A stretch of 64,000 bases of DNA from Rubripirellula obstinata (GCF_001642955.1 NZ_LWSK01000003.1:62001-126000); one strand, 5' to 3'; shown: positions 7,671-16,777, counted from the stretch's first letter. Notes: a model not told the origin generated them from the sequence alone. A program made the numbers and translations.

Positions 7671-7800
7671 GTAGGCCGGAACAAGCTTAGCGCAGTTCCG
7701 GCAATTGCATTGATGAGTGTTGGATTGCCGGAACTGGATTGCCGGAACTGGATTGCCGGAACTGGATTGCCGGAACTGCGCCAAGCTTGTTCCGGCCTAC
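7671..7800. repeat. 35-base inverted repeat enclosing four 14-base tandem copies
   Basis: Arms 7671-7705 and 7766-7800 are reverse complements with one mismatch and begin GTAGGCCGGAACAAGCTT. Between them TGGATTGCCGGAAC is repeated exactly four times (7721-7776), the last copy merging into the right arm. The element lies between the convergent trkA and argH genes, and its right arm includes the argH stop codon (7797-7799). A folded transcript could terminate both genes. A looser relative with GCGCAGTTCCGGCA is near 21121-21175. Confidence 0.9.
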
Positions 7801-9185
7801 TTCAACAATTCAGTCCAACGTTGGATTTGCGAGCGAACTTGGTCCGGCGCGGTGCTGCCATAGCTGACGAAGGCTTCGACCGCATTCTTGCTGCCCAAGC
7901 AATCATAAACACTGTCGTCAATCTCCGGTGCATGCTCTTGCAATGCATCAATCGGCAACTCGCTCAACGAAACCTTTCGCTTCATCGCTTCCCCGACAAT
8001 CGCACCGACCAAGTGGTGAGCCCGTCGCTGCGGCATGCCCTTCTTGATCATCCATTCCATCAGTGTTGTCGCGTCCAGATAGCCACGTTCCAATCGGTCA
8101 GCGATCGATGCTCGATTCAGTTCACTGTCCTGAACAATCGGCGCGGCCAATTCCAACATCGCGTCAATCGTGTCAAACGAATCAAACAACGGTGGTTTGT
8201 CTTCTTGTAGGTCGCGGTTGTAAGCCATCGGCAGGTTCTTGACCAACAACATCAACGTTTGCAGGTTGCCCATCACTCGAGCCGACTTGCCTCGCGTCAA
8301 TTCCAGCGTGTCCGGATTCACCTTTTGCGGCATGATGCTGCTGCCGGTACAAAACGCTTGCGGGATTTGGATAAAGTTGTATTCCACCGTGCTCCACAGA
8401 ATCCATTCCTCGGCCCAACCGCTTAGGTGTGATGCGATGACGGACAACACAAACGCTGTTTCCAACATGAAATCGCGGTCGCTGCTGGTGTCCAGGCTGT
8501 TCGCGGTGACTCCACCAAATTCCAGAGCCTTGGCGGTTTGATCGCGATCAATCGGCAACGTCGTTCCGGCGACCGCGGCAACCCCAAGGCTGCACTGGTT
8601 CACGCGGCGACGGCAATCGGCGATACGTTCTCGATCACGGGAAAACTTTTCGATGTACGCCAACCAATAGTGCGATGCCAGGACCGGTTGAGCACGTTGC
8701 AGGTGCGTGTACGCAGGCAACACGATGTCAAAATCGGCGTCGCAGCGGCTTAGGAACGCCTTTTGAAGCGTCAGCAGTCTGGCGTCGATTCCGTCCAGGG
8801 CATCACGAATCCACATGCGAATGTCGGTGCTGACTTGATCGTTCCGGCTGCGCGCCGTGTGCAGCTTTCGCCCGACGTCGCCGATGCGATCGATCAACGC
8901 CTGTTCGACGTGCATGTGAATGTCTTCCAGCTCGAACCGAATCGGCAACTTGTCGGCATCGAGTTCGGATTCGATCTCCTTCAAGGTGTCACGAATCTGG
9001 ACAAATTCATCTTTGCTGATCAGCCCGACCGTTGACAGCATTTCGGCATGCGCGATCGAACCGCGAATGTCGTGTTTATACAATCGGCGATCAAAACTAA
9101 TGCTCTCGGCGAACGCTTCGAGACGTTTGTCGGTCGAATCGGCAAAAACACCGCTGCGAGATGGGCTGTCTTGCTGCTTGCTCAC
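7797..9185 (-). CDS. argH: Argininosuccinate lyase
   Basis: A 462-residue cytoplasmic enzyme that splits argininosuccinate into arginine and fumarate, the last step of arginine synthesis. The fumarase-superfamily signature GSSIMPQKVNPD is at about residues 281-292; TARSRNDQVSTDIRMW (about 109-124) and THLQRAQPV (about 161-169) are the other conserved active-site regions. Length is normal for ArgH. The start at 9185 is followed by a variable polar tail before the conserved region begins at about residue 24. No other arginine gene is adjacent. The stop codon lies inside the inverted repeat 7671-7800. Confidence 0.96.
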   Translation of the reverse strand: MSKQQDSPSRSGVFADSTDKRLEAFAESISFDRRLYKHDIRGSIAHAEMLSTVGLISKDEFVQIRDTLKEIESELDADKLPIRFELEDIHMHVEQALIDRIGDVGRKLHTARSRNDQVSTDIRMWIRDALDGIDARLLTLQKAFLSRCDADFDIVLPAYTHLQRAQPVLASHYWLAYIEKFSRDRERIADCRRRVNQCSLGVAAVAGTTLPIDRDQTAKALEFGGVTANSLDTSSDRDFMLETAFVLSVIASHLSGWAEEWILWSTVEYNFIQIPQAFCTGSSIMPQKVNPDTLELTRGKSARVMGNLQTLMLLVKNLPMAYNRDLQEDKPPLFDSFDTIDAMLELAAPIVQDSELNRASIADRLERGYLDATTLMEWMIKKGMPQRRAHHLVGAIVGEAMKRKVSLSELPIDALQEHAPEIDDSVYDCLGSKNAVEAFVSYGSTAPDQVRSQIQRWTELLK

Positions 9186-9302
9186 AATCTGAACTCTTCA
9201 CAAGGAGTGGTCGGGACCAATAATGGGTGGGTAAGCTTACGCAAGCTTCGCGTCATCCGCGACCAGAGACCTTTTTCCGAGAACGCTTCCGAGCTTTTGC
9301 CC

Positions 9303-12053
9303 ATGATCTTTCGCACCCTACTTTGCATCTCCGTTTTCCTGATGGCCGATCGGGTCCAGGCCGCCGGTGCCATTGTCAACGCGGCCAACGGTAACGGGGC
9401 GACCGGGCAGCCCTATGGCGTGGCGACGATCGAAATTCCATTGGATTTTCCCGTCATCGATCAGACGCTTCCGCCACTGGTCGCAACCGACCCGGATGGG
9501 CGAATTTTGTTTCCATTCAGCGAGGACATCAAAGTCCAGGTGCCGCTGCCGTCACAAAGACCTGTACCGCGTCCCGGCGGCGGACGTTTGCTCAACCGCG
9601 TCGGAAACCTGATTCGCGAGATCACGGCTGACCAGAAACCTCAATTCCAAACCGTTGCCCGACGCGTCACGTTTTTGTTCACCGGCAACGGTCCGATGAA
9701 TGTGACGCTCAGCGATGCTCGGGGAACTTTGGGTAGCTTCCCCGTCAACCCGCAACCCAATCCAATCCTGCACTCGCAAACGCTAAACGCATGGTGGGCA
9801 GGTTACACCAATGCGGCCAAGCAACAGATCGACTCGGCCGACTATCCGACTTGGGTGGAAAATTATCTGGTGGCGATGTTGTCAGGTCGGTTGCAATTAC
9901 CGCTGCCCGCTTGGTACTTGGACACCGACAAAGAAGAAGACGAATTGCTTAGTACCTTGAAGTTGGTCGCCGGGGTCGAAGGCGTCGGGAAGGCGATCTT
10001 CCGAAAGCAAGCCGCCGGTGTCGGAGTGAATACTCAGAGTGCTGATTTGCCTTTGCCACTACCGCCGAACTGGTCGCCATTGTTTTCGCAGAACGATCTT
10101 GCCGATGTCCCCGTCGAGCCGATGGCGACTCGAGTGCCGCCGGAGTGTTTTTACATTCGTTACGGATCTTTTGAAAACTATCTTTGGTTCTTGAATCTTA
10201 CCGAGGAATATGGCGGCGATATTTCGACGATGGTTTCGCTGCGTGGAGTCACGAATGAATCGACGGCTCGGCTCGAAAGACAACTTAACGTCAAAGCAAA
10301 TGCGATGTCGCGAATGTTGGGGCCATCCGTGATCGAAGACCAAGCGATCATCGGCCGCGATCTTTTCCTGGCCGACGGCGCGTCGATGGGAGTACTGTTC
10401 AAATCCAAGAACGCGTTCCTGCTAAGAACTTCTTTCAACAATGATCGATCTTCCCTCGCGTCGTCCGACGATTCAGTCACGCTAGAAGAAATAAAAATTG
10501 GTGATCGGAAAGCGTCGCTGTTGTCATCAGCCGACAACCGAGTGCGATCGTTCTTGGTCGAAGACGACGGGTTCTTCCTGGTCACCAACAGCCGCACGAT
10601 CGCAACCCGTTTTCTAGAAGTCGGTCAAAACAAGCAATCATTGGCGGCAACTGAATCGTTCTTGTTGGCTCGAAAACTAATGCCGCTGGAGCGCGAAGAC
10701 ACGATCTTTGCCTACTTCTCGCCGCAAATGTTACGCGGACTTGTCGCGCCGAATTACCTGATTGAATTGCGTCGTCGTTTATCGGCCAAGGCTGAAATTG
10801 CGTTGACGCACCTCGCGCGGATGGCTGCGGCTCAAGAGAGCTTTGCCGTCACCGGATCAAACGCTGCCAATTCCACCGGGATTGCTGAATTGACATCCGC
10901 TGGATTTTTGCCAACCGGTTTTGGGTCCAGACCCGATGGAAGTGGCACGATCGAAGTGGGCGATTCGGTCATGGACACACGGCGTGGTGCCAGAGGATCC
11001 TTCATTCCGATCGCCGATGTGGAGGTCACCACGGTGACAGCCGACGAAGCATCGTGGTACGGACGGATCGCGGCGGAGTATTCCAATCGGTTTCCCACGA
11101 TCGATCCCATCATGGTTGGTTTGGGCAGAACGCCGCTGGACGATCAATCAGTTAGCGGTGATTCAACTGTCCAGCAATCTGGTATCGAGCGTGTCAACAT
11201 CCATGCCGAGATCGCGCCTTGGGGGGCGGAAAAGTACGGCAAGTGGTCGCGGCAACTTGGACCGCCCACACCGCTTGCGATGCGATTCGCTCCCGACGAT
11301 ATCTTGTCCGTTCAGGCTCATGTTGCGTCGCAGCAACTGGGGCCACCGACGCACTTGTTCGCTGCCATCAAAGACACTTTGCCACCGCGACCCGAGGACT
11401 TCGAGGGCATCCTAAACATCTATCGTTCACTCAAAGCCATCCCGGGATACTTGGGTGCTTGGCCGCAACCGGGCGCGCTGGATCGATTGCCGCTGGGGCT
11501 TGGGATCGGCACGCCGGTCGGTCCTGGATTGAATCGGTTGATCGGTGGCTTGTACCGTTACAACGACGGCAGTTTCAGCATCCTCAGTTTTTGGCCCGAC
11601 GTGTTGCAAGCCACTCTGCCGTTCTTGGAAGCGGTGGACGTCGAAGACACCGCGCAGATTCGCGCCACCTTTGGCAATCTGCAAGGCAGCCAATTGGAAT
11701 CATGGGCGAATGGTCAGTTGTACAAGCGTGCAAGAGAAAGCAGCCTTAGCGGGGCAAGCTTTTTGAGTTTGTTGACTCGTCAGTTGGGTGTCAAACCAGA
11801 CCAAGCGATGATGGAATCGCAAAGAGTACTCGGTGCAGACCTGCAATGTTCACTCGGGGGCGAGTACGAGTTTGCACCCACAGCCAAGCGATGGATCAGC
11901 ACGGCATGGCGAGGCGAATTACCAAGCGGCGGCGCGCCACCGGACTACGTTGCCCCGGTCATGAAATGGTTTCGCGGCGGCGGCGCATCATTGACCCAGT
12001 ACGCCGATCGAATCGTCGTCGATGCGACGGTGGATATTCAGAGAGAAAGATAG
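9303..12053 (+). CDS. Large exported protein of unknown function (916 aa)
   Basis: I choose the ATG at 9303 because it begins a clear signal peptide, MIFRTLLCISVFLMADRVQA, ending near AGA; the open frame runs a further 85 codons upstream but that part overlaps argH in antisense. The mature protein is a large soluble-looking periplasmic or surface protein without membrane helices. The middle (about residues 280-500) has a pattern of strands such as GVLFKSKNAFLLRT and FFLVTNSRTIATRF resembling repeated beta-rich planctomycete proteins, possibly of the DUF3352 kind; this is only an impression. No catalytic motif or metal site was seen. It stands alone, 117 bases from the divergent argH. Confidence 0.75.
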   Translation: MIFRTLLCISVFLMADRVQAAGAIVNAANGNGATGQPYGVATIEIPLDFPVIDQTLPPLVATDPDGRILFPFSEDIKVQVPLPSQRPVPRPGGGRLLNRVGNLIREITADQKPQFQTVARRVTFLFTGNGPMNVTLSDARGTLGSFPVNPQPNPILHSQTLNAWWAGYTNAAKQQIDSADYPTWVENYLVAMLSGRLQLPLPAWYLDTDKEEDELLSTLKLVAGVEGVGKAIFRKQAAGVGVNTQSADLPLPLPPNWSPLFSQNDLADVPVEPMATRVPPECFYIRYGSFENYLWFLNLTEEYGGDISTMVSLRGVTNESTARLERQLNVKANAMSRMLGPSVIEDQAIIGRDLFLADGASMGVLFKSKNAFLLRTSFNNDRSSLASSDDSVTLEEIKIGDRKASLLSSADNRVRSFLVEDDGFFLVTNSRTIATRFLEVGQNKQSLAATESFLLARKLMPLEREDTIFAYFSPQMLRGLVAPNYLIELRRRLSAKAEIALTHLARMAAAQESFAVTGSNAANSTGIAELTSAGFLPTGFGSRPDGSGTIEVGDSVMDTRRGARGSFIPIADVEVTTVTADEASWYGRIAAEYSNRFPTIDPIMVGLGRTPLDDQSVSGDSTVQQSGIERVNIHAEIAPWGAEKYGKWSRQLGPPTPLAMRFAPDDILSVQAHVASQQLGPPTHLFAAIKDTLPPRPEDFEGILNIYRSLKAIPGYLGAWPQPGALDRLPLGLGIGTPVGPGLNRLIGGLYRYNDGSFSILSFWPDVLQATLPFLEAVDVEDTAQIRATFGNLQGSQLESWANGQLYKRARESSLSGASFLSLLTRQLGVKPDQAMMESQRVLGADLQCSLGGEYEFAPTAKRWISTAWRGELPSGGAPPDYVAPVMKWFRGGGASLTQYADRIVVDATVDIQRER

Positions 12054-12247
12054 CCCGTGTTAGGGACAGGAAAAACCCCTCGCCGATATCCATTCTGAGG
12101 TGAATTTTAAAGAAACTGGCACAATCGTGCTAGTAAATGCACTTTTGGTAAGGCGGATAATGTTCCACAAGCGATAATGTACTCAGGAACAAATACCCCT
12201 TAGGAAGCAACGACATTGTTTCCAGCACTCTTTCTTGAAGGTCATTT

Positions 12248-13474
12248 ATGAAACGTTCACATCGAGAGCGTGATGCTTTCACGCTGGTCGAGCTGTTAGT
12301 CGTCATCGCCATCATCGGCGTTTTGGTCGGTCTGCTGCTGCCCGCTGTCCAAGCTGCACGCGAGGCCGCACGCCGGATGAGCTGCAGTAACAATTTCAAG
12401 CAGGTGGGATTGGCGGTACACAACTATCATTCCGCTTTTAATCAAATGCCGAAGCACGGTACAGGTACGCCGCAACTTGGCGGAACACCAGACGGACAGA
12501 GTGCCGCGCAAGCCCCACGCGCAAACAGTCGTTTGGAATTGAGTTGGCTCGTTCCGCTGACTCCGTTCATCGAGCAGCAGGCTCTTTGGGAACAGATCAG
12601 TAACCCATTGCAGGATCCATTGACCGGTGCAATTTTCCCACCCATGGGCCCTGGTCCTCGGCGATGGTTATCGCATCACGCAGTTACACGTTACGACCCA
12701 TGGTTAACGGAAATCCCCGGCTTTCGATGCCCAAGTGATCCGGGTGTTGGTTTGCCTGGTCAAGGACGCACCAATTACGCAGCAAGCGTGGGCGATTCAG
12801 CTTACTTCATCGCAGGCCCTGTCGGTGACAATGGGAACGACAATTCGGCTGGTAACACGCAGACCGTCAATGCGCGGGCCGGATGTCGAGGTGCATTCGT
12901 CCATCGTCAGGATTCAAGATTCCGCGACATTCTCGATGGCTTGTCCAATACGATTTGTGCCGCTGAAATTGCATCGGACTTAGGGGACAATGACGTGCGA
13001 ACTCGCGGAGCTCACTCAGGTGGTGAGATCAGTGCTGCTGGCGGCGTCCTCCTTTGCAATGGTGAAGTCGATCCCCTACGTCCGCAATTTTGGCGTGCAG
13101 GCTTCACCAATGCTCCGCTGCAAGGTGGTGGTACGGATGCAGAGCAGCGTCGTGGACTGAAGTGGGCGATGAGTCGTTCGATTTGGGGGATGGTGACAAC
13201 GATCAGCCCGCCCAACAGCTTGTTGTGCATGGAAACGAACAACTTCAATGACGCGATTGTGCCTCCGAGTAGTCGCCACCAGGGCGGCGTTCATATTTTG
13301 ATGTGCGATGGAGCAGTCAAGTTTGTCACCGATTCGATCGAGGCTGGTGATCAATCCAGCGCCCAAGTCGGAAATGGAGCAGCATTCCTAGCGCCAGGTT
13401 CACAAAGTCCGTTCGGGCTGTGGGGAGCATTGGGAACGCGTTCATCGAAAGAAACCGACGTGTCGCTCGAGTAA
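12248..13474 (+). CDS. DUF1559 prepilin-like protein
   Basis: A 408-residue protein with a type IV pilin-like N-terminus: a basic leader, then [20 protein letters not shown] at about residues 11-30, the site for PilD-type processing and methylation. The region [20 protein letters not shown] and the C-terminal [19 protein letters not shown] (H-x-x-M-C-D-G motif) are hallmarks of DUF1559, a family greatly expanded in planctomycetes. These proteins are thought to be pseudopilins or surface proteins; the exact job is unknown. GAAGG lies 8 bases before the ATG. A tiny lipoprotein gene follows, a common partnership in this phylum. Confidence 0.95.
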   Translation: MKRSHRERDAFTLVELLVVIAIIGVLVGLLLPAVQAAREAARRMSCSNNFKQVGLAVHNYHSAFNQMPKHGTGTPQLGGTPDGQSAAQAPRANSRLELSWLVPLTPFIEQQALWEQISNPLQDPLTGAIFPPMGPGPRRWLSHHAVTRYDPWLTEIPGFRCPSDPGVGLPGQGRTNYAASVGDSAYFIAGPVGDNGNDNSAGNTQTVNARAGCRGAFVHRQDSRFRDILDGLSNTICAAEIASDLGDNDVRTRGAHSGGEISAAGGVLLCNGEVDPLRPQFWRAGFTNAPLQGGGTDAEQRRGLKWAMSRSIWGMVTTISPPNSLLCMETNNFNDAIVPPSSRHQGGVHILMCDGAVKFVTDSIEAGDQSSAQVGNGAAFLAPGSQSPFGLWGALGTRSSKETDVSLE

Positions 13475-13576
13475 GGAACGTGCGACTTTTTATAGTCGCC
13501 TTTCGCTCGGCGAAAACAGTGGATTCGCTACTTTCGCGGAGCGAAAGGCGACACTAATTTTCCACTCGTTCCTAAG
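13473..13576. repeat. Dispersed hairpin repeat (CGACTTTTTATAGTCG family), copy 1
   Basis: It starts at the DUF1559 stop codon with AAGGAACGTGCGACTTTTTA and closes with CGTTCCTAAG. Inside are CGACTTTTTATAGTCG (a small hairpin) and TTTCGCTCGGCGAAA facing TTTCGCGGAGCGAAA. The first 38 bases recur almost unchanged at 62451-62488. The position directly after a stop codon suggests it can end transcription. Confidence 0.75.
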
Positions 13577-13604
13577 CTTCACGCCGCGGACAATCGTTTA
13601 CACA

Positions 13605-13633
13605 GGGGCCGGTCTCGTCTAACAACCGGCCCC
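13605..13633 (+). terminator. GC-rich hairpin between the DUF1559 and lipoprotein genes
   Basis: GGGGCCGGT (13605-13613) pairs perfectly with ACCGGCCCC (13625-13633) over an 11-base loop. No run of T follows, so it is either a weak or factor-assisted terminator, or an mRNA-stabilising hairpin setting different levels for the two genes around it. Confidence 0.55.
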
Positions 13634-13684
13634 GTGAGACTGACATTTCTCTACATTTTCTAACAATCGTGCAGGAAGTTGATG

Positions 13685-13846
13685 ATGAGTCGATTTTATA
13701 TTTCTTTGATGTGCTCGGTCGCGTTGGTCATGGTTCTGGGCTGTGGCGGTGCCGGCGATTCGCTCGAACAGGCTGCCGAACCGGACGAGCTCTCCAAGTG
13801 GGTCGAGGACAATCCAGCTCCAGAGACCGTCGAGATTTCAGATTGA
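13685..13846 (+). CDS. Small lipoprotein (53 aa) after the DUF1559 gene
   Basis: This short frame encodes MSRFYISLMCSVALVMVLGC as its export signal, with the lipobox Leu-Gly-Cys followed by GGAGD; the mature part is about 34 acidic residues (LEQAAEPDELSKWVEDNPAP). AGGAAG lies 6 bases before the ATG at 13685; another in-frame ATG at 13682 would leave only 3 bases and is less likely. Small lipoproteins of this sort commonly follow DUF1559 genes in planctomycetes and are assumed to belong with them, though their function is not known. A perfect terminator follows. Confidence 0.8.
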   Translation: MSRFYISLMCSVALVMVLGCGGAGDSLEQAAEPDELSKWVEDNPAPETVEISD

Positions 13847-13938
13847 CGGTGTTGGGTTTTGGGACAGCCAACGTTGAACCGGTTAGGGCCAGGTTTCTAA
13901 ACCGGCAGAGACGCTGTGTCCGTGCTCAACCTGAAATT

Positions 13939-13973
13939 AACGGCTGATGGCTCAGTTCCATCAGCCGTTTTTT
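13939..13973 (+). terminator. Rho-independent terminator
   Basis: AACGGCTGATGG (13939-13950) and CCATCAGCCGTT (13958-13969) form a 12-base perfect stem over a 7-base loop, followed by a run of six T. It ends the lipoprotein transcript. The stop codon of the convergent chelatase gene (13961-13963) lies inside the hairpin, and TTAACGG context on the other strand suggests limited use in that direction. Confidence 0.88.
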
Positions 13974-14767
13974 GTTGGTCCAGCGACGCTGGGAAATTGT
14001 TTTGCTTTTCGCTTTGTATCGCCAAGCACGCGGTCGGCAATGGCATCCGAAACGTAAGAATTGGGACCGAGATAGTCGGTGTAGTGGAACCGGACCGACG
14101 GGAACTCTTCCATGGCCTCTTCTGTCTGCCTGACAATCGCTTGATAAAGCCTGCCGTGAAAAAGCAGATGCGGGTAGACCAAGATTTGGTCAAACCGGCC
14201 GGTGCTGGCTACTTGGCGAAGCACCGTTGGCAGCTTTGGTTCGGCCATGGCGTAGAACGCTGTACAAACATTCGGCAAGCTTAAACGAGTGCGAACAATT
14301 TCAGACAACAATCGCATGTCCGCCTGCGCACACGGATCAAAACTGCCGCGTCCAACCATCACCACCGCAGTCCGCTGTGGATCAGAATCCATCGACGCCA
14401 GCGATTCGGATATTCGTTGAGCCGCCAATTGCACAATGGATGCATGACGTGACAGCGGCCGAGATTGATCGGTCGTGATCCCGTTGGATTCGCTTTGGCA
14501 TTGCTTGATCGCGTCAGGAATGTCGCTCTTGGCATGTCCGGCGGCGAACAGCAACAACGGTGCAACATGAATGTGAGTTGCCCCCTTTGCGACCAACGCA
14601 TTCCAGCCATCGGGAATCGTGGGCGACTGAAATTCTAGCAGCGCAGATTCGACCGGCAGATCGCCGCAACGTCGGGAAAGCAACTCGCCAAGCTCAAAGA
14701 ACTCTTGCGTTCCAAGCTCATCACGAGTCCCATGACCAATCAGCAGGACACCTGACTTGCGACTCAC
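13961..14767 (-). CDS. Sirohydrochlorin chelatase family protein (CbiX/SirB-like)
   Basis: A 268-residue protein with two CbiX domains in tandem. The first begins VLLIGHGTRDELG with H12 as a metal/substrate ligand and continues with LLLFAAGHAKSDI (H78). The second starts near residue 133 with VVMVGRGSFDPCAQAD, where Arg replaces the first His, and has VYPHLLFHGRLY near 199-210. The family inserts cobalt, nickel or iron into sirohydrochlorin for cobalamin, F430 or sirohaem. The gene overlaps the upstream HMA-like gene by four bases (ATGA), so the two are translated together, which points to a metal-handling role. Which metal is inserted cannot be told from sequence. Confidence 0.85.
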   Translation of the reverse strand: MSRKSGVLLIGHGTRDELGTQEFFELGELLSRRCGDLPVESALLEFQSPTIPDGWNALVAKGATHIHVAPLLLFAAGHAKSDIPDAIKQCQSESNGITTDQSRPLSRHASIVQLAAQRISESLASMDSDPQRTAVVMVGRGSFDPCAQADMRLLSEIVRTRLSLPNVCTAFYAMAEPKLPTVLRQVASTGRFDQILVYPHLLFHGRLYQAIVRQTEEAMEEFPSVRFHYTDYLGPNSYVSDAIADRVLGDTKRKAKQFPSVAGPTKNG

Positions 14768-15144
14768 TTAACCAGTTGCGAATCAGTGAAGCCTTCGGTC
14801 GCCAACATCTTCAAGGCGTTATCAACCGCGAAGCCAGCCTTGTACTGAACAACAACTTGACGGTTATCAAGCGTCCCCTCAACCTTTTGCGGCCCAAGGA
14901 CAACCTGTTCGACTGCCTCGTTCTTTTCCAGTGTTTCTTTGACTCGTGGGAAACAGGAAAACGAACAATGCATTTCGGGAACCGCCAGCGTCAAAGTACC
15001 GGCCTCTTCCATGGTCACCGCATCGGCCGAAACCGAGGTCGCCGAAGCAGCCGGATCGACCGATTCGGGCCCGCCCGTATTAGCGATGGCAATCATAATT
15101 CCAACCGCAGCAACCGCGGCAATTCCGTAAACAAGTCCACGCAT
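14764..15144 (-). CDS. Membrane-anchored HMA-like metal-binding protein with C-x3-C site
   Basis: A 126-residue protein with an N-terminal membrane anchor or signal (MRGLVYGIAAVAAVGIMIAI), a short Ala/Ser/Val linker and a heavy-metal-associated fold from about residue 49. The metal site reads VPEMHCSFSCFP: C60 and C64 are three residues apart instead of the usual two. Similar spaced-out sites occur in planctomycete HMA-like proteins, as I recall. It probably carries copper or another soft metal in the periplasm. The stop overlaps the chelatase start, giving one transcript. The start at 15144 gives the best signal-like N-terminus. Confidence 0.8.
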   Translation of the reverse strand: MRGLVYGIAAVAAVGIMIAIANTGGPESVDPAASATSVSADAVTMEEAGTLTLAVPEMHCSFSCFPRVKETLEKNEAVEQVVLGPQKVEGTLDNRQVVVQYKAGFAVDNALKMLATEGFTDSQLVK

Positions 15145-15241
15145 GATCTTTTCCTAGTCAAATGTTTCAAGGGTTTGTGTTTTGGATTACCAATCATTTT
15201 AGATCGTCAGGCAAGATTGGGCAGGGGACCAGCAGGGCAAC

Positions 15242-15535
15242 TCACTTTTGAAGCTGGGCAAGCTCTTGTGAGCCGCTGGCGGTAACGCCTCGGGCATTTA
15301 CGTAGGCCCGGCCGCTTACGCGATCACGGCTCACTTCCCAGTATGAAAAACTGATTTGCCCTGAGGGGCCTTGTCGTCCACCGTTTGCCTGCACGGCTAA
15401 ATTCACAAACCAGGCCATGTTTTGACATGGATTCGTGCTTGCGGAAGAGGCTAAGGTCGGATCGTACGCCAACGCGAAGCGTTTATCGTCAGTTTCACGG
15501 TCCGGTTTCACGATGCATCGATTCAGATGATTCAA
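15242..15535 (-). CDS. Hypothetical protein (97 aa), uncertain
   Basis: An intact 97-codon frame in an otherwise empty stretch (15145-15526), with codon choice like that of neighbouring genes, but with no recognisable domain, signal peptide or ribosome site. The centre is Gly/Gln-rich (AVQANGGRQGPSGQISFSYW). Its start overlaps the start of the divergent patatin gene by nine bases, unusual for two real genes. It may be a true small gene, a gene fragment or chance. Confidence 0.35.
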   Translation of the reverse strand: MNHLNRCIVKPDRETDDKRFALAYDPTLASSASTNPCQNMAWFVNLAVQANGGRQGPSGQISFSYWEVSRDRVSGRAYVNARGVTASGSQELAQLQK

Positions 15536-16687
15536 TCAAAGTCAGCCGTTAGTCGCCCGCTGAAGATTGCTTTGGCATTTTCGGGCGGTGGTGTTCGCGC
15601 GACCGTTTTTCATCTGGGCGTTTTGGCTCGCTTGGCCCGACAAGATTTGCTGGGCCAAGTCAAAATTGTCTCCAGCGTTTCCGGCGGCAGTCTTGCCGCT
15701 GGGTTGGTGTTCTCGATTTCTGGCAACCGTTGGCCGGGCAGTGCTCAGTACTTACACGATGTCGTTCCGCAAATTCACGAATTGCTGACGACACGGGACT
15801 TGCAACGCTCGTACGTGATGAAGTCGCTGATGTTTCCCTGGCAGATCGCCAAGGGCCGCGCGGCTGTGCTTGGTGATGCGATCCGAAAACATTGGCGGAT
15901 CGAAACGGACTTGGCCGAACTGCCGATTTCGCCTCGTTGGATCATCAACGCGACTTGCTATGAAACGGGTAAGAATTGGCGTTTTGGACGCGATCAAATG
16001 GGCGACTACCAAACCAAGTACATCAATGATCCAGACTTTCCGCTGTCGCATGCCCTAGCAGCATCGGCGGCGGTCCCCGGATTGATCGGTCCGTTGGTCG
16101 TCAAGACGCGTGACTATGCTTGGAATGAATTTCGCGATGACGATTGGCATTCCTTCAGCCCACAATACAAACGGCTGCATCTTTGGGATGGCGGCGTATA
16201 CGACAACCTGGGCGTCGAATCGTTGTTCAAACCCGGCGTGGGACTGCAAAACGACACCGACTTTCTAATTGTCTGTGACGCCTCGCGACCGCTCTCCGGT
16301 GAATCACGTGGAACCCATTGGCGGCCTAGTTATTTAAGAGCGTCGATGCGTTTGGTGGATGTTGCCACGGATCAAGTGCGGAGCCTGAGAGCACGGATGT
16401 TGATCAATCACTTCCAACAAAACCCAGGCAGCGGAGCGTACTTGCGAATGGGCCTAAAAACTAAACGCGGCAACAACCTTCGTATCGCAGGCGAGACGCC
16501 AGCGTTGACCGATGCCGAAGTCCGCCAAGCAGCCGGCATGGAAACAACCTTGCGTCGATTAACGCACAACGAATTCAGTATCCTGTTTCGCCACGGCTAT
16601 GAAGTCGCCGACGCCACGCTGACACGGCACAGCGAAAAGGTGGTTCGATCAGCCTCACAGAATCACGTTCGATTCAGAGCCGCGTGA
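15527..16687 (+). CDS. Patatin-like phospholipase
   Basis: A 386-residue lipid acyl hydrolase. The oxyanion-hole glycines are in AFSGGGVRAT (about residues 17-26), the nucleophile serine in SSVSGGSLAAG (about 48-58), and the catalytic Asp in LWDGGVYDNLG (about 223-233), which gives the Ser-Asp dyad of patatins. There is no signal peptide, so it should act in the cytoplasm or on the inner face of the membrane. The first serine motif has Ser in place of the usual first Gly of G-x-S-x-G. No partner genes are close. A palindromic repeat follows the stop. Confidence 0.92.
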   Translation: MIQSKSAVSRPLKIALAFSGGGVRATVFHLGVLARLARQDLLGQVKIVSSVSGGSLAAGLVFSISGNRWPGSAQYLHDVVPQIHELLTTRDLQRSYVMKSLMFPWQIAKGRAAVLGDAIRKHWRIETDLAELPISPRWIINATCYETGKNWRFGRDQMGDYQTKYINDPDFPLSHALAASAAVPGLIGPLVVKTRDYAWNEFRDDDWHSFSPQYKRLHLWDGGVYDNLGVESLFKPGVGLQNDTDFLIVCDASRPLSGESRGTHWRPSYLRASMRLVDVATDQVRSLRARMLINHFQQNPGSGAYLRMGLKTKRGNNLRIAGETPALTDAEVRQAAGMETTLRRLTHNEFSILFRHGYEVADATLTRHSEKVVRSASQNHVRFRAA

Positions 16688-16717
16688 TGATCGCCAGCGA
16701 TTTTATCGAAATTAGAT

Positions 16718-16777
16718 CGTAGCTGATCCCGCCAGGGTTCAGTTGATCCTGACTGAACCCTGGCGGGATCAGCTACG
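16718..16777. repeat. Palindromic repeat, CGTAGCTGATCCCGCC family, copy 1
   Basis: Two 26-base arms (16718-16743 and 16752-16777) are perfect reverse complements over an 8-base loop; they begin CGTAGCTGATCCCGCCAGGG. The same arms recur at 25625-25696, 31121-31181 and, split apart, at 59594-59814. Here it lies between the convergent patatin and topoisomerase genes, 23 bases before the latter's stop, and may terminate both. Confidence 0.95.

Noticed and set aside
7721-7776. Four 14-base tandem repeats as a CRISPR array
   Set aside because: The units are directly adjacent with no spacers, and no cas genes are in the window.
9048-9302. N-terminal extension of the large exported protein
   Set aside because: It overlaps argH in antisense, whereas the ATG at 9303 begins a clear signal peptide.
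12117-12131. TGGCACAATCGTGCTA upstream of the DUF1559 gene as a sigma-54 promoter
   Set aside because: The GG and GC pairs are one base too close for the strict sigma-54 spacing, and no activator gene or site is nearby.
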